Source: a virus. From it: 64,000 bases of DNA. Positions 12,101-18,220 of the stretch are shown here, piece after piece. The DNA lies in IMG/VR virus record IMGVR_UViG_3300025128_000017, positions 1 through 64,000 of that record; one strand, 5' to 3'. Made by a program: the position numbers and the translations under genes. Below the pieces are notes generated by a model, which was given only the letters and a program-made list of their open reading frames with translations, made no database searches and was not told the origin of the DNA. How positions within the stretch are numbered: position 1 is the first letter of the stretch; every line of letters starts with the position of its first letter.

Positions 12101-12747
12101 TATCTCATTTTAGTTCTGATAGTACTCCTAGTGTTACTATTAGTGCAGAAGAAATTGACGATTCCGACCATAGAGCAGATTTAGTTCTTAGCACTAGAAC
12201 AAGTGCTTCTAGTAACGCTACACCTACTGAAAAATTAAGAATTACTTCTGATGGTAGTATAAAATCTTCATTGACTAACCTTAACACTTGTGTGGCGTAT
12301 TTTTGGAATAGAAGTGATATGAACACAAATTCTGCTAATTTAAAGGCAGTATCACATGATGCCGCTTCAAGTCAAAACCATTGGGGATTCATTATGCCTA
12401 AATCGGGAAGAGTAAAATATTTCACATTAAACACTAGAAATCATACAGTAACAAGTTCAAACGTACAAACTTGGAAAATAAATAGAAATAATAATAATGG
12501 TGGAACTACCGGAGTTGACCATTTTGTAATTGATGTAGCGAAAGGTGCAACTCAAGATGATACAGGAGTCAGTGGAGATGCTACAATGGAATTAACGCAA
12601 TCTTCTCATTCAAGTACAATATGGAGAGGGGCAGTAGTTGTTAATTTCTCTTTTAACGCCTTAGATGAAATTAGAATACAAAGAACAAATGCCAACAGTG
12701 TTGACATGGGAGATACTTCGGGTGTGATGTATGTGGAGTTTGATTGA
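6112..12747 (+). CDS. Giant tail fibre/adhesin (2211 aa) with VGIGTTSP repeats
   Basis: The largest gene in the window. It contains about twelve units of the form (G)-x-VGIGTTSPxxxLHV, spaced 50-150 residues apart, a fibre repeat widespread in long marine phage fibres. Two of these are degenerate (VGINTAPDSD, MGVNTGSP). Around residues 1130-1500 lies a non-repeat insertion with a carbohydrate-binding, jelly-roll-like look (PYPKIDVNKSYRMSVWIKR) into which is set the same beta-sandwich module found in fibre 1 (GMSLFDV, NTTIQSI, ITMSANA). The final 120 residues (from about 2090) are a separate aromatic head (SGRVKYFTLNTRNH). It is expected to be the main receptor-binding fibre. It overlaps the following gene region by a few bases. 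Confidence 0.85.
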   Translation: MVTYTPFKALHGAKIEDDGNAEINVERYSGTNLRIQSQASAGRIETTTAHPLWLGANGSGRIEIQSGGLVSIPGALTVSGTFNATLATAAQTNITSVGSLTSLDVNGDTTISGTLSLDGSANELRFYEGSNYVGFEAPALSADQIWVLPAADGSANQALTTDGSGNFQWSSASSIAGAGSNLSLANGTNNRIVTAVDGSNLNGEANLTFNGSTLTVAGDMLVNNNGSIKANGSGSLLLGNTNAGLIKVHGGTGSSIVEGHSNHLVLQTVRDSDDIIFNVNAGGTDSDTTVVEAMRIHGPDANIGIGTTSPEYTLDVQDGSVRILPTISSNAGTAIRIGARGNSNDITLLRIDGEGSGADGAGNSGESDSAKYGFSMKYMGSGSGEGNRYAMFMDNQAGSAIEAMSILQGGNVGIGTTSPSSELEVAGNTTGNVAITIDNDNTAGLGSFMLQEDGTTTGIFQYRGSTNGTLPNTVRVGSNVAGGNLAFTYAGGTTGMYLKGSDGNVGIGTTSPSAPLHIVSSTTSDMLRLEGTDAGSSSAPDLILYRNSSSPAVNDFVGIIDFKGKDDGGNEKYYARMGAKIRDASAGSEYGQLFFMPARNGSTDVSNASLLLDSGFGAVFNEGGQAALDFRVESDTKDKAIFVDSGSNTAAFINDALIVSATLVHINSNNANFDFRVDAEYADNLLRTDGSTGAVGINTAPDSDVSLHVKDYNSQDTVVRIESDENSTDKSPALELYKSSTADVQDPIGRVLFAGKNDGGSKTEYASIVAYIQDETASSEDGSMRFEILKGNSNKEYLRMNSYGVIFNELGADQDFKVESNNNANMFVINGGTDRVGIGTASPSNTLHVESADEKLALFKSTDAGAGIQIDSPDDGYSVVFFSEGGTDKWSLGKLANNSDKFSIYDEVNNAPRLVIASSGYVGIGTTSPTHKLHLSDSSRVDIKFSKDSSEDHYIRKDGDYLRFRGHDDSTILMEMRNNSSSNHVSFPSGKVGIGTNTPSSLLHIHGDMADGKQGILITRNDTSTADTNLLGAIGFDSSDGNIPSKVTEASAGIAAYAAEDHSTGDKGGDLVFFTSPIDQDDDTASLERMRINSEGKIGIGTNDPCDLVHIAGYGRVFTETAGYLDGNIFNSYSWSPMSDLSSPPAGFTINGGTDENSIVYGETPLGSDDYYYARGLLWRFQDSGNSSASGGFLTATPYPKIDVNKSYRMSVWIKRSHLTEGSYYMGMYGMDGPSGANVGIQDVTRRGTLDGAITATGTFTANFSSGSATLTNISINTNLLVTGMSLFDVADGTFDGIPDNTTIQSIDSSSQITMSANATATGTGRGVNYGKTSILLNSGHGLLDGNGSTTRYAVINNVDRISYTDIDNNMLTGIPLTGEYAIGQSHADGAKIMQNETNAYFTSGDLPEVDKWYLVVGYVQGMGDTDYTDRGAVYDGETGNRVGVCGNFQWWSQTTYVKNRVYMYYSDDSPEQIQHAFDPRFEEISGAPQINTLLGGKITTGMTIKNDVSDISPTSGYVSLGEHSGTLEVNTEHGYLRLGAANSSYNHIQGENAKFYFNKPLVIDGGNTSGSAYQISSYSSEDLVLATQDGAENRITIKSDTGNVGIGVTSPAAKLQVLQNNAAWTILAGADLSNPTLTDDTRKFMRLGMPHYDTDEQSFSLITGDTDNGTNKLFIGGGTSVGNAATHIFFNTAADSTTTTGTTRMTIKDSGKVGIGTTSPDGPLHIYHTDNTGVPALKIETDASASPSDCIFRMQESHGSDTYIDFTVNTFGQLEISGGAGTRRPILTADDPDTDTSGVISLNKSHYEWDTQIFGDSSTPVIFVDGTNNRMGVNTGSPASLLHVYGEDPILTLEDTSIGVSALSRTMAGINIISGGMNASSAQYGTAVKFLSHDDQFTTENPKFLAAIAPRATETYDGDTDGGMALDFAVTDNAQGTTNVPLVRMTVDHTGYVGIGTTHPARKLHVQGSANDEVVALFTTVGGTGGSTQGKAHIGLSHFSSDSTPSVTISAEEIDDSDHRADLVLSTRTSASSNATPTEKLRITSDGSIKSSLTNLNTCVAYFWNRSDMNTNSANLKAVSHDAASSQNHWGFIMPKSGRVKYFTLNTRNHTVTSSNVQTWKINRNNNNGGTTGVDHFVIDVAKGATQDDTGVSGDATMELTQSSHSSTIWRGAVVVNFSFNALDEIRIQRTNANSVDMGDTSGVMYVEFD

Positions 12748-12749
12748 TT

Positions 12750-12980
12750 ATGAGTGAAATAACGGCAGAAGAAACGGCTTGGGATATACTAAGAGAAGAT
12801 AGAAATGCACTATTACGTGGCATAGATAAATACCAAGGTGTATTATTTTATGAATCATTAACAGATACACAAAAACAAGAACTGATTACTTATAGACAGG
12901 CACTTTTAGATTTACCTGCGGCATACGATAATCCCGAAGATTGTTATGCTAACATTCCAACAAAACCTTCTTGGGTTTAA
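12750..12980 (+). CDS. Tail fibre assembly / tail assembly chaperone-like protein (76 aa)
   Basis: Short acidic protein just after the giant fibre gene, the usual place for a fibre-assembly chaperone. The pattern AWDILREDRNALL, then LTDTQKQELITYRQALLDLP, then a final NIPTKPSWV matches the small phage tail-assembly proteins of the Phage_tail_APC type (PF16778), whose hallmark is the YRQ-x-LxDLP stretch and a C-terminal P-x-K-P. The ATG at 12750 is chosen; an in-frame TTG at 12744 overlapping the fibre stop is possible. The closing gene of the plus-strand tail operon. Confidence 0.7.
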   Translation: MSEITAEETAWDILREDRNALLRGIDKYQGVLFYESLTDTQKQELITYRQALLDLPAAYDNPEDCYANIPTKPSWV

Positions 12981-13054
12981 TTTTTCTTTCTAAGTGCTAA
13001 CCACACAAAGAACTTATTTGATAAAGTCCAAAATGCTTTATCTATTTTGTTCAT
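12977..13054 (-). CDS. Possible mini-protein (25 aa)
   Basis: Last ORF of a chain of tiny overlapping minus-strand ORFs. It encodes an aromatic, basic peptide (KAFWTLSNKFFVWLALRKKN). It overlaps the end of the convergent tail operon by 4 nt and the ORF upstream of it by 17 nt. Support is limited to its place in the chain. Confidence 0.25.
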   Translation of the reverse strand: MNKIDKAFWTLSNKFFVWLALRKKN

Positions 13055-13106
13055 TAATCGTACCTTCCAATATAACTTCCCAATAATCCCAATTGATGTC
13101 AGTCAT
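13038..13106 (-). CDS. Possible mini-protein (22 aa)
   Basis: A 22-codon ORF (begins MTDINWDYWEVILEG) that starts inside the last codons of the upstream membrane mini-protein with an 8-nt overlap, the same junction seen at several certain gene pairs. Aromatic and acidic; no function suggested. Confidence 0.25.
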   Translation of the reverse strand: MTDINWDYWEVILEGTINEQNR

Positions 13107-13251
13107 GATTCAAATTCCACCTATAAATTATATTGCCAAAAATCATCGACATTGTACCTATAAATAACATCAATGTAAAAACTGAAGAGTCTAAACTTAC
13201 TGGAATATCACTTTCCAAAAATCTCATAGTATGGTCAATGTTCAATTTCAT
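13099..13251 (-). CDS. Small single-pass membrane protein (50 aa)
   Basis: Encodes a 50-residue protein with one clear hydrophobic segment (SSVFTLMLFIGTMSMIFG, about residues 22-40) followed by a basic tail, so a small membrane protein with a cytoplasmic or surface tail. The start overlaps the previous ORF's stop (ATGA). Belongs to the chain of tiny ORFs between the chaperonin unit and the tail operon. Function unknown. Confidence 0.45.
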   Translation of the reverse strand: MKLNIDHTMRFLESDIPVSLDSSVFTLMLFIGTMSMIFGNIIYRWNLNHD

Positions 13252-13331
13252 TCATCCCACTCTCCAAATGCTTCTTCCATAAATTCTTTTATCCACTTAC
13301 ATGACCCGTTGTGATGTTTTCTATCTTTCAT
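13248..13331 (-). CDS. Possible mini-protein (27 aa)
   Basis: A 27-residue ORF (contains CKWIKEFMEEAFGEWDE) joined by ATGA overlaps to both its neighbours. The C-terminus is a short amphipathic acidic helix. No family recognised; supported by its coupling only. Confidence 0.35.
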   Translation of the reverse strand: MKDRKHHNGSCKWIKEFMEEAFGEWDE

Positions 13332-13411
13332 TCAAAATCCTCTTCTGTTTTGCCAAACCAATTTAGAAATGCTTCTCTCATAGGTTTATTAGTTATCCAA
13401 CCTTTAGGCAT
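13328..13411 (-). CDS. Possible mini-protein (27 aa), first of a chain of tiny genes
   Basis: A 27-residue ORF (MPKGWITNKPMREAFLNW...) whose ATG lies at the foot of a perfect 19-nt inverted repeat (13411-13429). It resembles its downstream neighbour in pattern (K-x-W-I near the start, E-A-F then W), so the two may be diverged copies. It is the first of five tiny ORFs that run to 12977. Confidence 0.35.
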   Translation of the reverse strand: MPKGWITNKPMREAFLNWFGKTEEDFE

Positions 13412-13429
13412 GGTGTAAAAATTACACCA
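13411..13429. promoter_or_regulatory. Perfect inverted repeat at a mini-gene start
   Basis: TGGTGTAA-AAA-TTACACCA, an 8-bp stem with a 3-nt loop, abuts the start codon of the first tiny ORF on the minus strand. It could be a repressor operator or an RNA hairpin gating translation. There is no T-run after it, so a terminator is less likely. Confidence 0.45.
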
Positions 13430-13616
13430 ACGGTTCTTCTATATTTCCCTTTCTTGCATCATGAGTAAAGGGCGGGGGAACAGTATCAGAGGAGAAAGAA
13501 GTGCCCCTGTTCTACGGCGGGTAATACACGATAATATGCATAGAACGATGTAATAAAAGAAAATATGTTGCAAACTGTTTTTAAAATGTAGAAACCCCCG
13601 ATAACCCTAAGAGGTT
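13430..13616. other. Noncoding gap with a weak terminator-like hairpin
   Basis: No convincing gene. At 13592-13617 the top strand reads AAACCCC...GAGGTTT, which can pair over seven bases with one G-T pair, directly after the zinc-ribbon gene's stop on the minus strand. On the plus strand it is followed by a T-rich stretch. It may end the thermosome transcript, the convergent tail transcript, or both. A locally GC-richer stretch lies at 13465-13535. Confidence 0.35.
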
Positions 13617-13793
13617 TTATTTTATAGTTTTTTTGAATATAGAGTCTTCCCAAAGATGACCACATTCTCTACATTTCCAAATGTAAACTCTTGTTCTTTT
13701 TTCATCGTGAAATCTTCCAGAAATCCTGATGGGTATATGTTTGTGGTTACATTTTCTACAAGATACTTTTAATCGCTCAGAAAGTTTTTTCAT
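13617..13793 (-). CDS. Small zinc-ribbon protein (58 aa)
   Basis: Begins at the thermosome stop (TGATG, one-base overlap), so it is translationally coupled to it. It encodes a basic 58-residue protein with two CxxC knuckles (CRKC near residue 12 and CREC near 41), the spacing of a zinc ribbon; the second is followed by GHLWEDS. Likely a nucleic-acid- or protein-binding accessory factor. One of about a dozen zinc-ribbon mini-proteins in this genome. Confidence 0.7.
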   Translation of the reverse strand: MKKLSERLKVSCRKCNHKHIPIRISGRFHDEKRTRVYIWKCRECGHLWEDSIFKKTIK

Positions 13794-15286
13794 CAATCCA
13801 TGCCTCTTTTTGCAATGATGTCGTCAATTTTTAATATTGCAGTTGTTACCTCGGTTGCACTAAGAATTGCTTGTCTAACCAAATCACATGGTTCAACAAC
13901 ACCATCTTCCAACATATTTGCAATACCACCTTCTTCTACATCAACACCCATATGATAGTCGCCATCTGATATAGCGTGTCTCATGTCAAGAATTACATCT
14001 AATGGGTCGTGTCCTGCGTTTTCCGCTATAGTTGCTGGTAATATTTCTAAAGAATCTGCAAATGCGTTAATAGCCATCTGTGCTCTACCCTCAACGGTAT
14101 TAGACTTCATTCTCAAATGATTAGCCAAAGCCGCATATGTAGACCCTCCACCTGTAACGATTTTTCCTCCATTTAATACTAAAGACACTACACCTAATGC
14201 GTCATCAAAACCACGAGCGACTTCATCAAGAGTTGAACTTGTTGCACCTCTCAAAATTAATGTTGATTGATTAGATTCAACTTTCCCACTAACGAATAAA
14301 TAATTTATTTCATTGAATGTTTTTCTATTAATTAAACCTGAAATTACATTTTCTATATCATCAGGAGTCTGTGCTATACGAGAACCTAATGCTAATCCTA
14401 ATGCTTTCATTGATGATTCAGGCACTCTTCTAACAATTGCTATATTCTGTTTTGCTAAGTAAGCAGCAACGTCATCGGTAACTCCATCCCTGATGAATAC
14501 TACTCCACCATTTGGCAACATATTACCAATTCTTTTTGCTTGTGTGAGTAAATCATCTGTGTCGCTTTTCTTAAATGCGTTGTAACCTTTCATATCTACT
14601 TGCACTGTAACATTTTCTTCTCTCTTTACAGGTTCTAAACCAGTGTTAAGTAATATAACATTAGAAAGATTTTCTTCCTGTACTTCATAAACAAAATCTT
14701 TGTTGACTACAACACCATTGAAGAAATAAGAATCAGATAATGCACCGCCAGCCAATCCAACAACTTTTACTTTGTCTGCACTTCCTGCGACATTGACTGC
14801 TTCAACACATAGTTTAGACACTTGGTCTATTGCTGCTTCTAATGTTTTTCCAGTAACTGAAGTTTTTGCTATTTGTAATATTTCTTGTTCATTTGCTTCA
14901 TAAGATAGTTTGTTATCTAAGAAATCAATAGCCATAGTAGCCGCTTGATTATATCCTTTACATACTAAGTTAGGATGTAATCCTTTTGTGAAAAGATTTT
15001 CTGAATCTGCTAATAATTGACCTGCCAGTATTACAGTAGATGTTGTACCATCGTAACACAATGCTTCTTGTGTTTTAGCAATATCAACCATCATTTTTGC
15101 ACCGGGATGACTAACATCTAATTCTCTTAGTATTGTTGCACCATCATTAGTGATTATTGTATCACCGCCAGCATCAACCATCATTTTATCTCGACCCATT
15201 GGACCAAGTGTACTTTTGACAGTATCTACAATCGTTCTTGCTGCTCTTATATTATTTTGTAAGGGGTTCATTCTCTCATCTTTCAT
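13793..15286 (-). CDS. Thermosome subunit (group II chaperonin, 497 aa)
   Basis: An ATP-driven protein-folding chamber of the archaeal/eukaryotic type. Family signatures are clear: STLGPMGRDKMMVD (residues 25-38), TNDGATIL (46-53), the nucleotide-binding DGTTS (79-83, with Tyr where cellular proteins have Gly before the Asp) and GGGS (379-382), then LPATIAENAGHDP. It is shorter than cellular subunits (about 540-550 aa) and lacks the Gly-Gly-Met C-terminal tail. A GGTGAT ribosome binding site precedes the ATG. Magroviruses are known to carry such chaperonins. It may fold viral capsid or tail proteins or form mixed rings with host subunits; the latter is inference. Confidence 0.95.
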   Translation of the reverse strand: MKDERMNPLQNNIRAARTIVDTVKSTLGPMGRDKMMVDAGGDTIITNDGATILRELDVSHPGAKMMVDIAKTQEALCYDGTTSTVILAGQLLADSENLFTKGLHPNLVCKGYNQAATMAIDFLDNKLSYEANEQEILQIAKTSVTGKTLEAAIDQVSKLCVEAVNVAGSADKVKVVGLAGGALSDSYFFNGVVVNKDFVYEVQEENLSNVILLNTGLEPVKREENVTVQVDMKGYNAFKKSDTDDLLTQAKRIGNMLPNGGVVFIRDGVTDDVAAYLAKQNIAIVRRVPESSMKALGLALGSRIAQTPDDIENVISGLINRKTFNEINYLFVSGKVESNQSTLILRGATSSTLDEVARGFDDALGVVSLVLNGGKIVTGGGSTYAALANHLRMKSNTVEGRAQMAINAFADSLEILPATIAENAGHDPLDVILDMRHAISDGDYHMGVDVEEGGIANMLEDGVVEPCDLVRQAILSATEVTTAILKIDDIIAKRGMD

Positions 15287-15290
15287 TATA

Positions 15291-15896
15291 TCACCATTCT
15301 ACGGGTATTTCGATTATCGCACCTGTATCTAAAGACCTAGATTTTATAATACCATTGTCCTTACCATACATATACAAATCGAATGTTAATTTACTATCTT
15401 TGAGACAGTATTCTGCTACTTCATTATATTTACCATTTCTCCAAGCAGTGGGTGCATCAATACTAGACATACTTTTTTGCATTTCTAAAGTACATCTTGA
15501 AAGTGACTGTAAAGTAGTTTCTACTTTATTACCAATTGCTGCTTTAGCAACTAAATTTTTAGTATCAATGATGTTTTCTGATTTACTCATAACGTCACCT
15601 ATAGCCCAACAATCTAATGACTCTTTGAGTACAGGAAAATCAAATCCCATGATGTTATGTCCTAAAATCTGTCCTCCTTCTTGTATATGTTTTGTAATAT
15701 GGTCTCCTAAAATTTGTGGGTGTAAGGGGTGTATAATCGCTCCTTCTACAGTAATATCTTCTTTACAAAATATATGTGCATTACTACCATCCCATGTTGC
15801 AACTACCGATGTATCAAACATATTTTTATTATTCCACCCACCAATTTCCCAAGAAAAATTTGCTGTTTCTATATCTAATGCCATCACTTTATTCAT
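15291..15896 (-). CDS. DEDDy 3'-5' exonuclease (201 aa)
   Basis: An RNase H-fold exonuclease of the DnaQ/PolB-proofreading class. Exo I is DIE at residues 8-10 (ALDIETANF), Exo II is GHNIMGFDFP at 79-88 and Exo III is YCLKD at 163-167 (Tyr-x3-Asp), giving all four metal-binding acidic residues plus Tyr. The size is that of a stand-alone exonuclease domain with no polymerase attached. It overlaps the upstream ATPase by ATGA. Since the viral PolB has its own exonuclease motifs, this protein may act in recombination, end processing or degradation of host DNA. Confidence 0.8.
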   Translation of the reverse strand: MNKVMALDIETANFSWEIGGWNNKNMFDTSVVATWDGSNAHIFCKEDITVEGAIIHPLHPQILGDHITKHIQEGGQILGHNIMGFDFPVLKESLDCWAIGDVMSKSENIIDTKNLVAKAAIGNKVETTLQSLSRCTLEMQKSMSSIDAPTAWRNGKYNEVAEYCLKDSKLTFDLYMYGKDNGIIKSRSLDTGAIIEIPVEW

Positions 15897-17293
15897 TTGT
15901 CAATCCCTTCTTTGAGCCTAATGAACACTGTACGCCCATCCTTCGCTACATCAAACAAAGATTCGCCCCATTTATCAAAATTGTTGTAAGCACTACCTCT
16001 TGAACAATCATTTTGAGTTTCATAAACTTTGATTACTTTACTCTTCATTTGCCAACCTTCACCCTTGTTGCCTAATTCTATTTTCTCTACTTGTTGAGAT
16101 GCAATGACCCACTTTCCTCTTTGTTGTGCTTTTTGTGCTACCTTTGGTCCTATTTCAACTTCGTCTTCTAACCACAATATCAATGCTTTAAATAAATCAT
16201 ATAATATATCTTTAGCCATGTCAACATGGTCGCCTGTAACTATCCAAGAATCATCCAACATAGCCATGTGTGTAGCAAAGATTACTGTATTATTCTCCAT
16301 AGCAGGTACGAAAGAAGCAACTACTTCTGTAATTGCTGGATTTAAACCTGTGAGCAAATCGTAGTAATCTTCAATCGCATCGTATAATGCAGGGTAAAAA
16401 GTATTATCTTCTGCTGAAAACATATTACTCATACATGACTGAACTAAATCTTCTTGGCTATCTCTATCCATATCATTCCATTCTACAAATGTTGTTTGTG
16501 TTTCTTCCAATACTCTATTTCTTAGTTTCACTTCTAAACTTTTGAAATAACTTGTTATATCATCATAACTAATTTTCATTTTAGGTTGTATTTTAAATGC
16601 TGATTCACTTCTTGTGTGGCTTACTGCTTTTCTTCTATCTAAATTCCAATGAGACCAATATAATAACACTCTTTGAAATATTCCTTTCGTTAATACATAT
16701 TCTTTAACCCCACTAGGTGGATATGTTGTTATCCATAAAGACACTAACGATTCAGTTTCTATACGACCTACTTTAGTATGCTTTACCAATTTATTGTTAT
16801 TACTACCAACAGGGTTACAGGCTGACTGAAGATACAATACGGTCTCTTGGCTGTGTTTGTTAGGGTTAAGTATGATAGAACCTTCATCAAAATTCAATGC
16901 CTTTCTACCCCCAAGCATACCTTCTTTCAATACATCTTCTTTAGTACCGTCTTCATGTTGTATAACATCAAAACCACCTATGAGACCAGCATCAGTTCCA
17001 GTAGTAAATAAGTCAGAAGGTACACCAATGTCGCCCAACACATCACCAATAAACTCCCATGCTATTGATTTACCAGTTCTACTAGATTGTATCCAAAAAG
17101 TATGAACTCTAGGGTCTAAATGACTTGAACCCCATGGTATTCTGATGTAAGGTACAGACACTTGACCTTGAATAAAAAAGAAAGATAACATGCCGGGTAT
17201 ATCATTATCAATTGATGTTTGGTTAAAATGGTCAATGTAACCTGCAAATATTGGAAATTTTTTAACCGCTTGATAGTTTTTCGCTGCTCTCAT
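15893..17293 (-). CDS. P-loop ATPase, possible replicative helicase (DUF3987-like)
   Basis: A 466-residue ATPase with a degenerate Walker A (SSRTGKS, 70-76, lacking the usual first Gly), Walker B NFDEG (134-138), a sensor-like WITTYPP (about 188-194) and an arginine-finger-like GIFQRVLLYW (204-213). This order resembles the DUF3987/D5-like viral helicase ATPases that pair with archaeo-eukaryotic primases. The gene sits three genes from the primase and no MCM is present in the window, so it is a candidate replicative helicase. Preceded by a GAGGTC ribosome binding site and an AT-rich upstream region. The family assignment is uncertain; the ATPase call is firmer. Confidence 0.6.
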   Translation of the reverse strand: MRAAKNYQAVKKFPIFAGYIDHFNQTSIDNDIPGMLSFFFIQGQVSVPYIRIPWGSSHLDPRVHTFWIQSSRTGKSIAWEFIGDVLGDIGVPSDLFTTGTDAGLIGGFDVIQHEDGTKEDVLKEGMLGGRKALNFDEGSIILNPNKHSQETVLYLQSACNPVGSNNNKLVKHTKVGRIETESLVSLWITTYPPSGVKEYVLTKGIFQRVLLYWSHWNLDRRKAVSHTRSESAFKIQPKMKISYDDITSYFKSLEVKLRNRVLEETQTTFVEWNDMDRDSQEDLVQSCMSNMFSAEDNTFYPALYDAIEDYYDLLTGLNPAITEVVASFVPAMENNTVIFATHMAMLDDSWIVTGDHVDMAKDILYDLFKALILWLEDEVEIGPKVAQKAQQRGKWVIASQQVEKIELGNKGEGWQMKSKVIKVYETQNDCSRGSAYNNFDKWGESLFDVAKDGRTVFIRLKEGIDK

Positions 17294-17315
17294 AATTTGA
17301 CCTCACAAATAGCAA

Positions 17316-17362
17316 CCTTATAATTATTATGTATAGAAAGAAAAATAGAATAATTAGATACA
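17316..17362. repeat. AT-rich intergenic element, copy 1
   Basis: Top strand ATTATGTATAGAAAGAAAAA followed by TAGAATAATTAGATACAT. Very similar sequences in the same top-strand orientation occur near 51898-51937 and 59506-59547. Lies upstream of the P-loop ATPase gene (minus strand). Just beyond it (17372-17384, minus strand) is a TATA-like GTATATAAAAC, so the element may be part of a promoter or leader. Confidence 0.45.
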
Positions 17363-17379
17363 TAATGTTGTTTTATATA

Positions 17380-18081
17380 CTACCGTCTTTTTGTTCTTTC
17401 AATATGAACTGGTTCTTCGCTTGTTAGAACATTCATTATTTTCTGCCTTAGTGCTGGTCCTAAACCTTTTATATGTTTTAATGATTCTTCAAAACACATT
17501 TCTTCAATACTTCCGCATTGTTCTAACATCTTTTCTCCTGTTTCTCTCCCAATACCGGGTATAGCCATTAACATGTCTAACCTTACATCATTTGTACTAA
17601 CTCTTCTTATTGCTCTCGCACCGTGGCTAGATGCAGGTTTATGTAATTTATCATGTAATTTTACAATAAACATAGCCGCTTCTGATTGATTTTCTGTAAA
17701 GAAAACTTGACATTCAAAGTCGCTCATGATTCTCGCAATAGTGCCTAGTAATTCGTTTTGCACTTTACTATACGTCACTTTGTAACCATTACTTTTAGAC
17801 ATAGCAACATGTTTTGCTATTGAGCCGTGTATCAAAAGAAAGAACCTACTGTAATTGGCATCTAAGTTTTCTAGTTGTCTCCATAAGTGCCCACTATGAC
17901 TAGACATAAATAAATCCGATATCGATTTAGCCTCTATGCAAGCCTCACCTAATAGATAATCTCCTACTATCAATGTCTTACGAACTACTGTTAATCCTTC
18001 TTTCTGTGCTCTCCTAATAACGGACTCACACAAACCGCCTCTCTCGTTACTATCAACAAATAAGTCCGGTTTATGTCTCAT
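17380..18081 (-). CDS. ERCC4-family structure-specific nuclease (XPF/Hef type, 233 aa)
   Basis: An XPF/Hef-like endonuclease that would cut branched or stalled replication structures. The N-terminal nuclease domain shows FVDSNERGG (8-16), VGDYLL (39-44) and EAKSISD (50-56), which corresponds to the family's ERKxxxD with the Arg replaced by Ala. The C-terminal 65 residues hold two helix-hairpin-helix units (AIPGIGRETGEKML and IKGLGPALRQKI). It lacks the helicase half of Hef, like crenarchaeal XPF. It overlaps a zinc-ribbon gene upstream and lies beside the primase. Domain order and motifs make the family call strong; the altered catalytic triad residue is worth checking. Confidence 0.88.
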   Translation of the reverse strand: MRHKPDLFVDSNERGGLCESVIRRAQKEGLTVVRKTLIVGDYLLGEACIEAKSISDLFMSSHSGHLWRQLENLDANYSRFFLLIHGSIAKHVAMSKSNGYKVTYSKVQNELLGTIARIMSDFECQVFFTENQSEAAMFIVKLHDKLHKPASSHGARAIRRVSTNDVRLDMLMAIPGIGRETGEKMLEQCGSIEEMCFEESLKHIKGLGPALRQKIMNVLTSEEPVHIERTKRR

Positions 18082-18220
18082 TTTGTACCCTCCTTATTTC
18101 TCTTTTCCACTCTAAATAACATGAACCACATCTCAACGTTTTAGGTTTCCTTGCTCTCCATAAACCTTTAGTGTTATAACTATTAAGTTCAACATGACAA
18201 TCTTCACAATAGTGTATCAT
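18071..18220 (-). CDS. Zinc-ribbon mini-protein (49 aa)
   Basis: A 49-residue basic protein with CEDC at residues 5-8 and CGSC about 30 residues later, forming a zinc ribbon. It starts in an ATGA overlap with the primase stop and its own 3' end overlaps the nuclease gene by 11 nt, where a GGAGGGT ribosome binding site for the nuclease is embedded. Likely a small DNA-binding accessory of the primase/nuclease cluster; no family recognised. Confidence 0.65.
   Translation of the reverse strand: MIHYCEDCHVELNSYNTKGLWRARKPKTLRCGSCYLEWKREIRRVQNET

Noticed and set aside
6112-12747. Periodic repeats that might suggest a CRISPR-like array
   Set aside because: Repeats are protein-level VGIGTTSP units within one open frame, irregularly spaced; a fibre shaft explains them.
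13461-13553. Plus-strand ORF of 31 aa in the gap before the thermosome unit
   Set aside because: Basic peptide with no promoter, coupling or family; local GC rise alone is weak support.
13430-13616. Possible tRNA or structured RNA in the GC-richer gap
   Set aside because: No cloverleaf or CCA-adjacent acceptor stem could be drawn; only a short inverted repeat (GAACAG/CTGTTC) and a terminator-like hairpin are seen.
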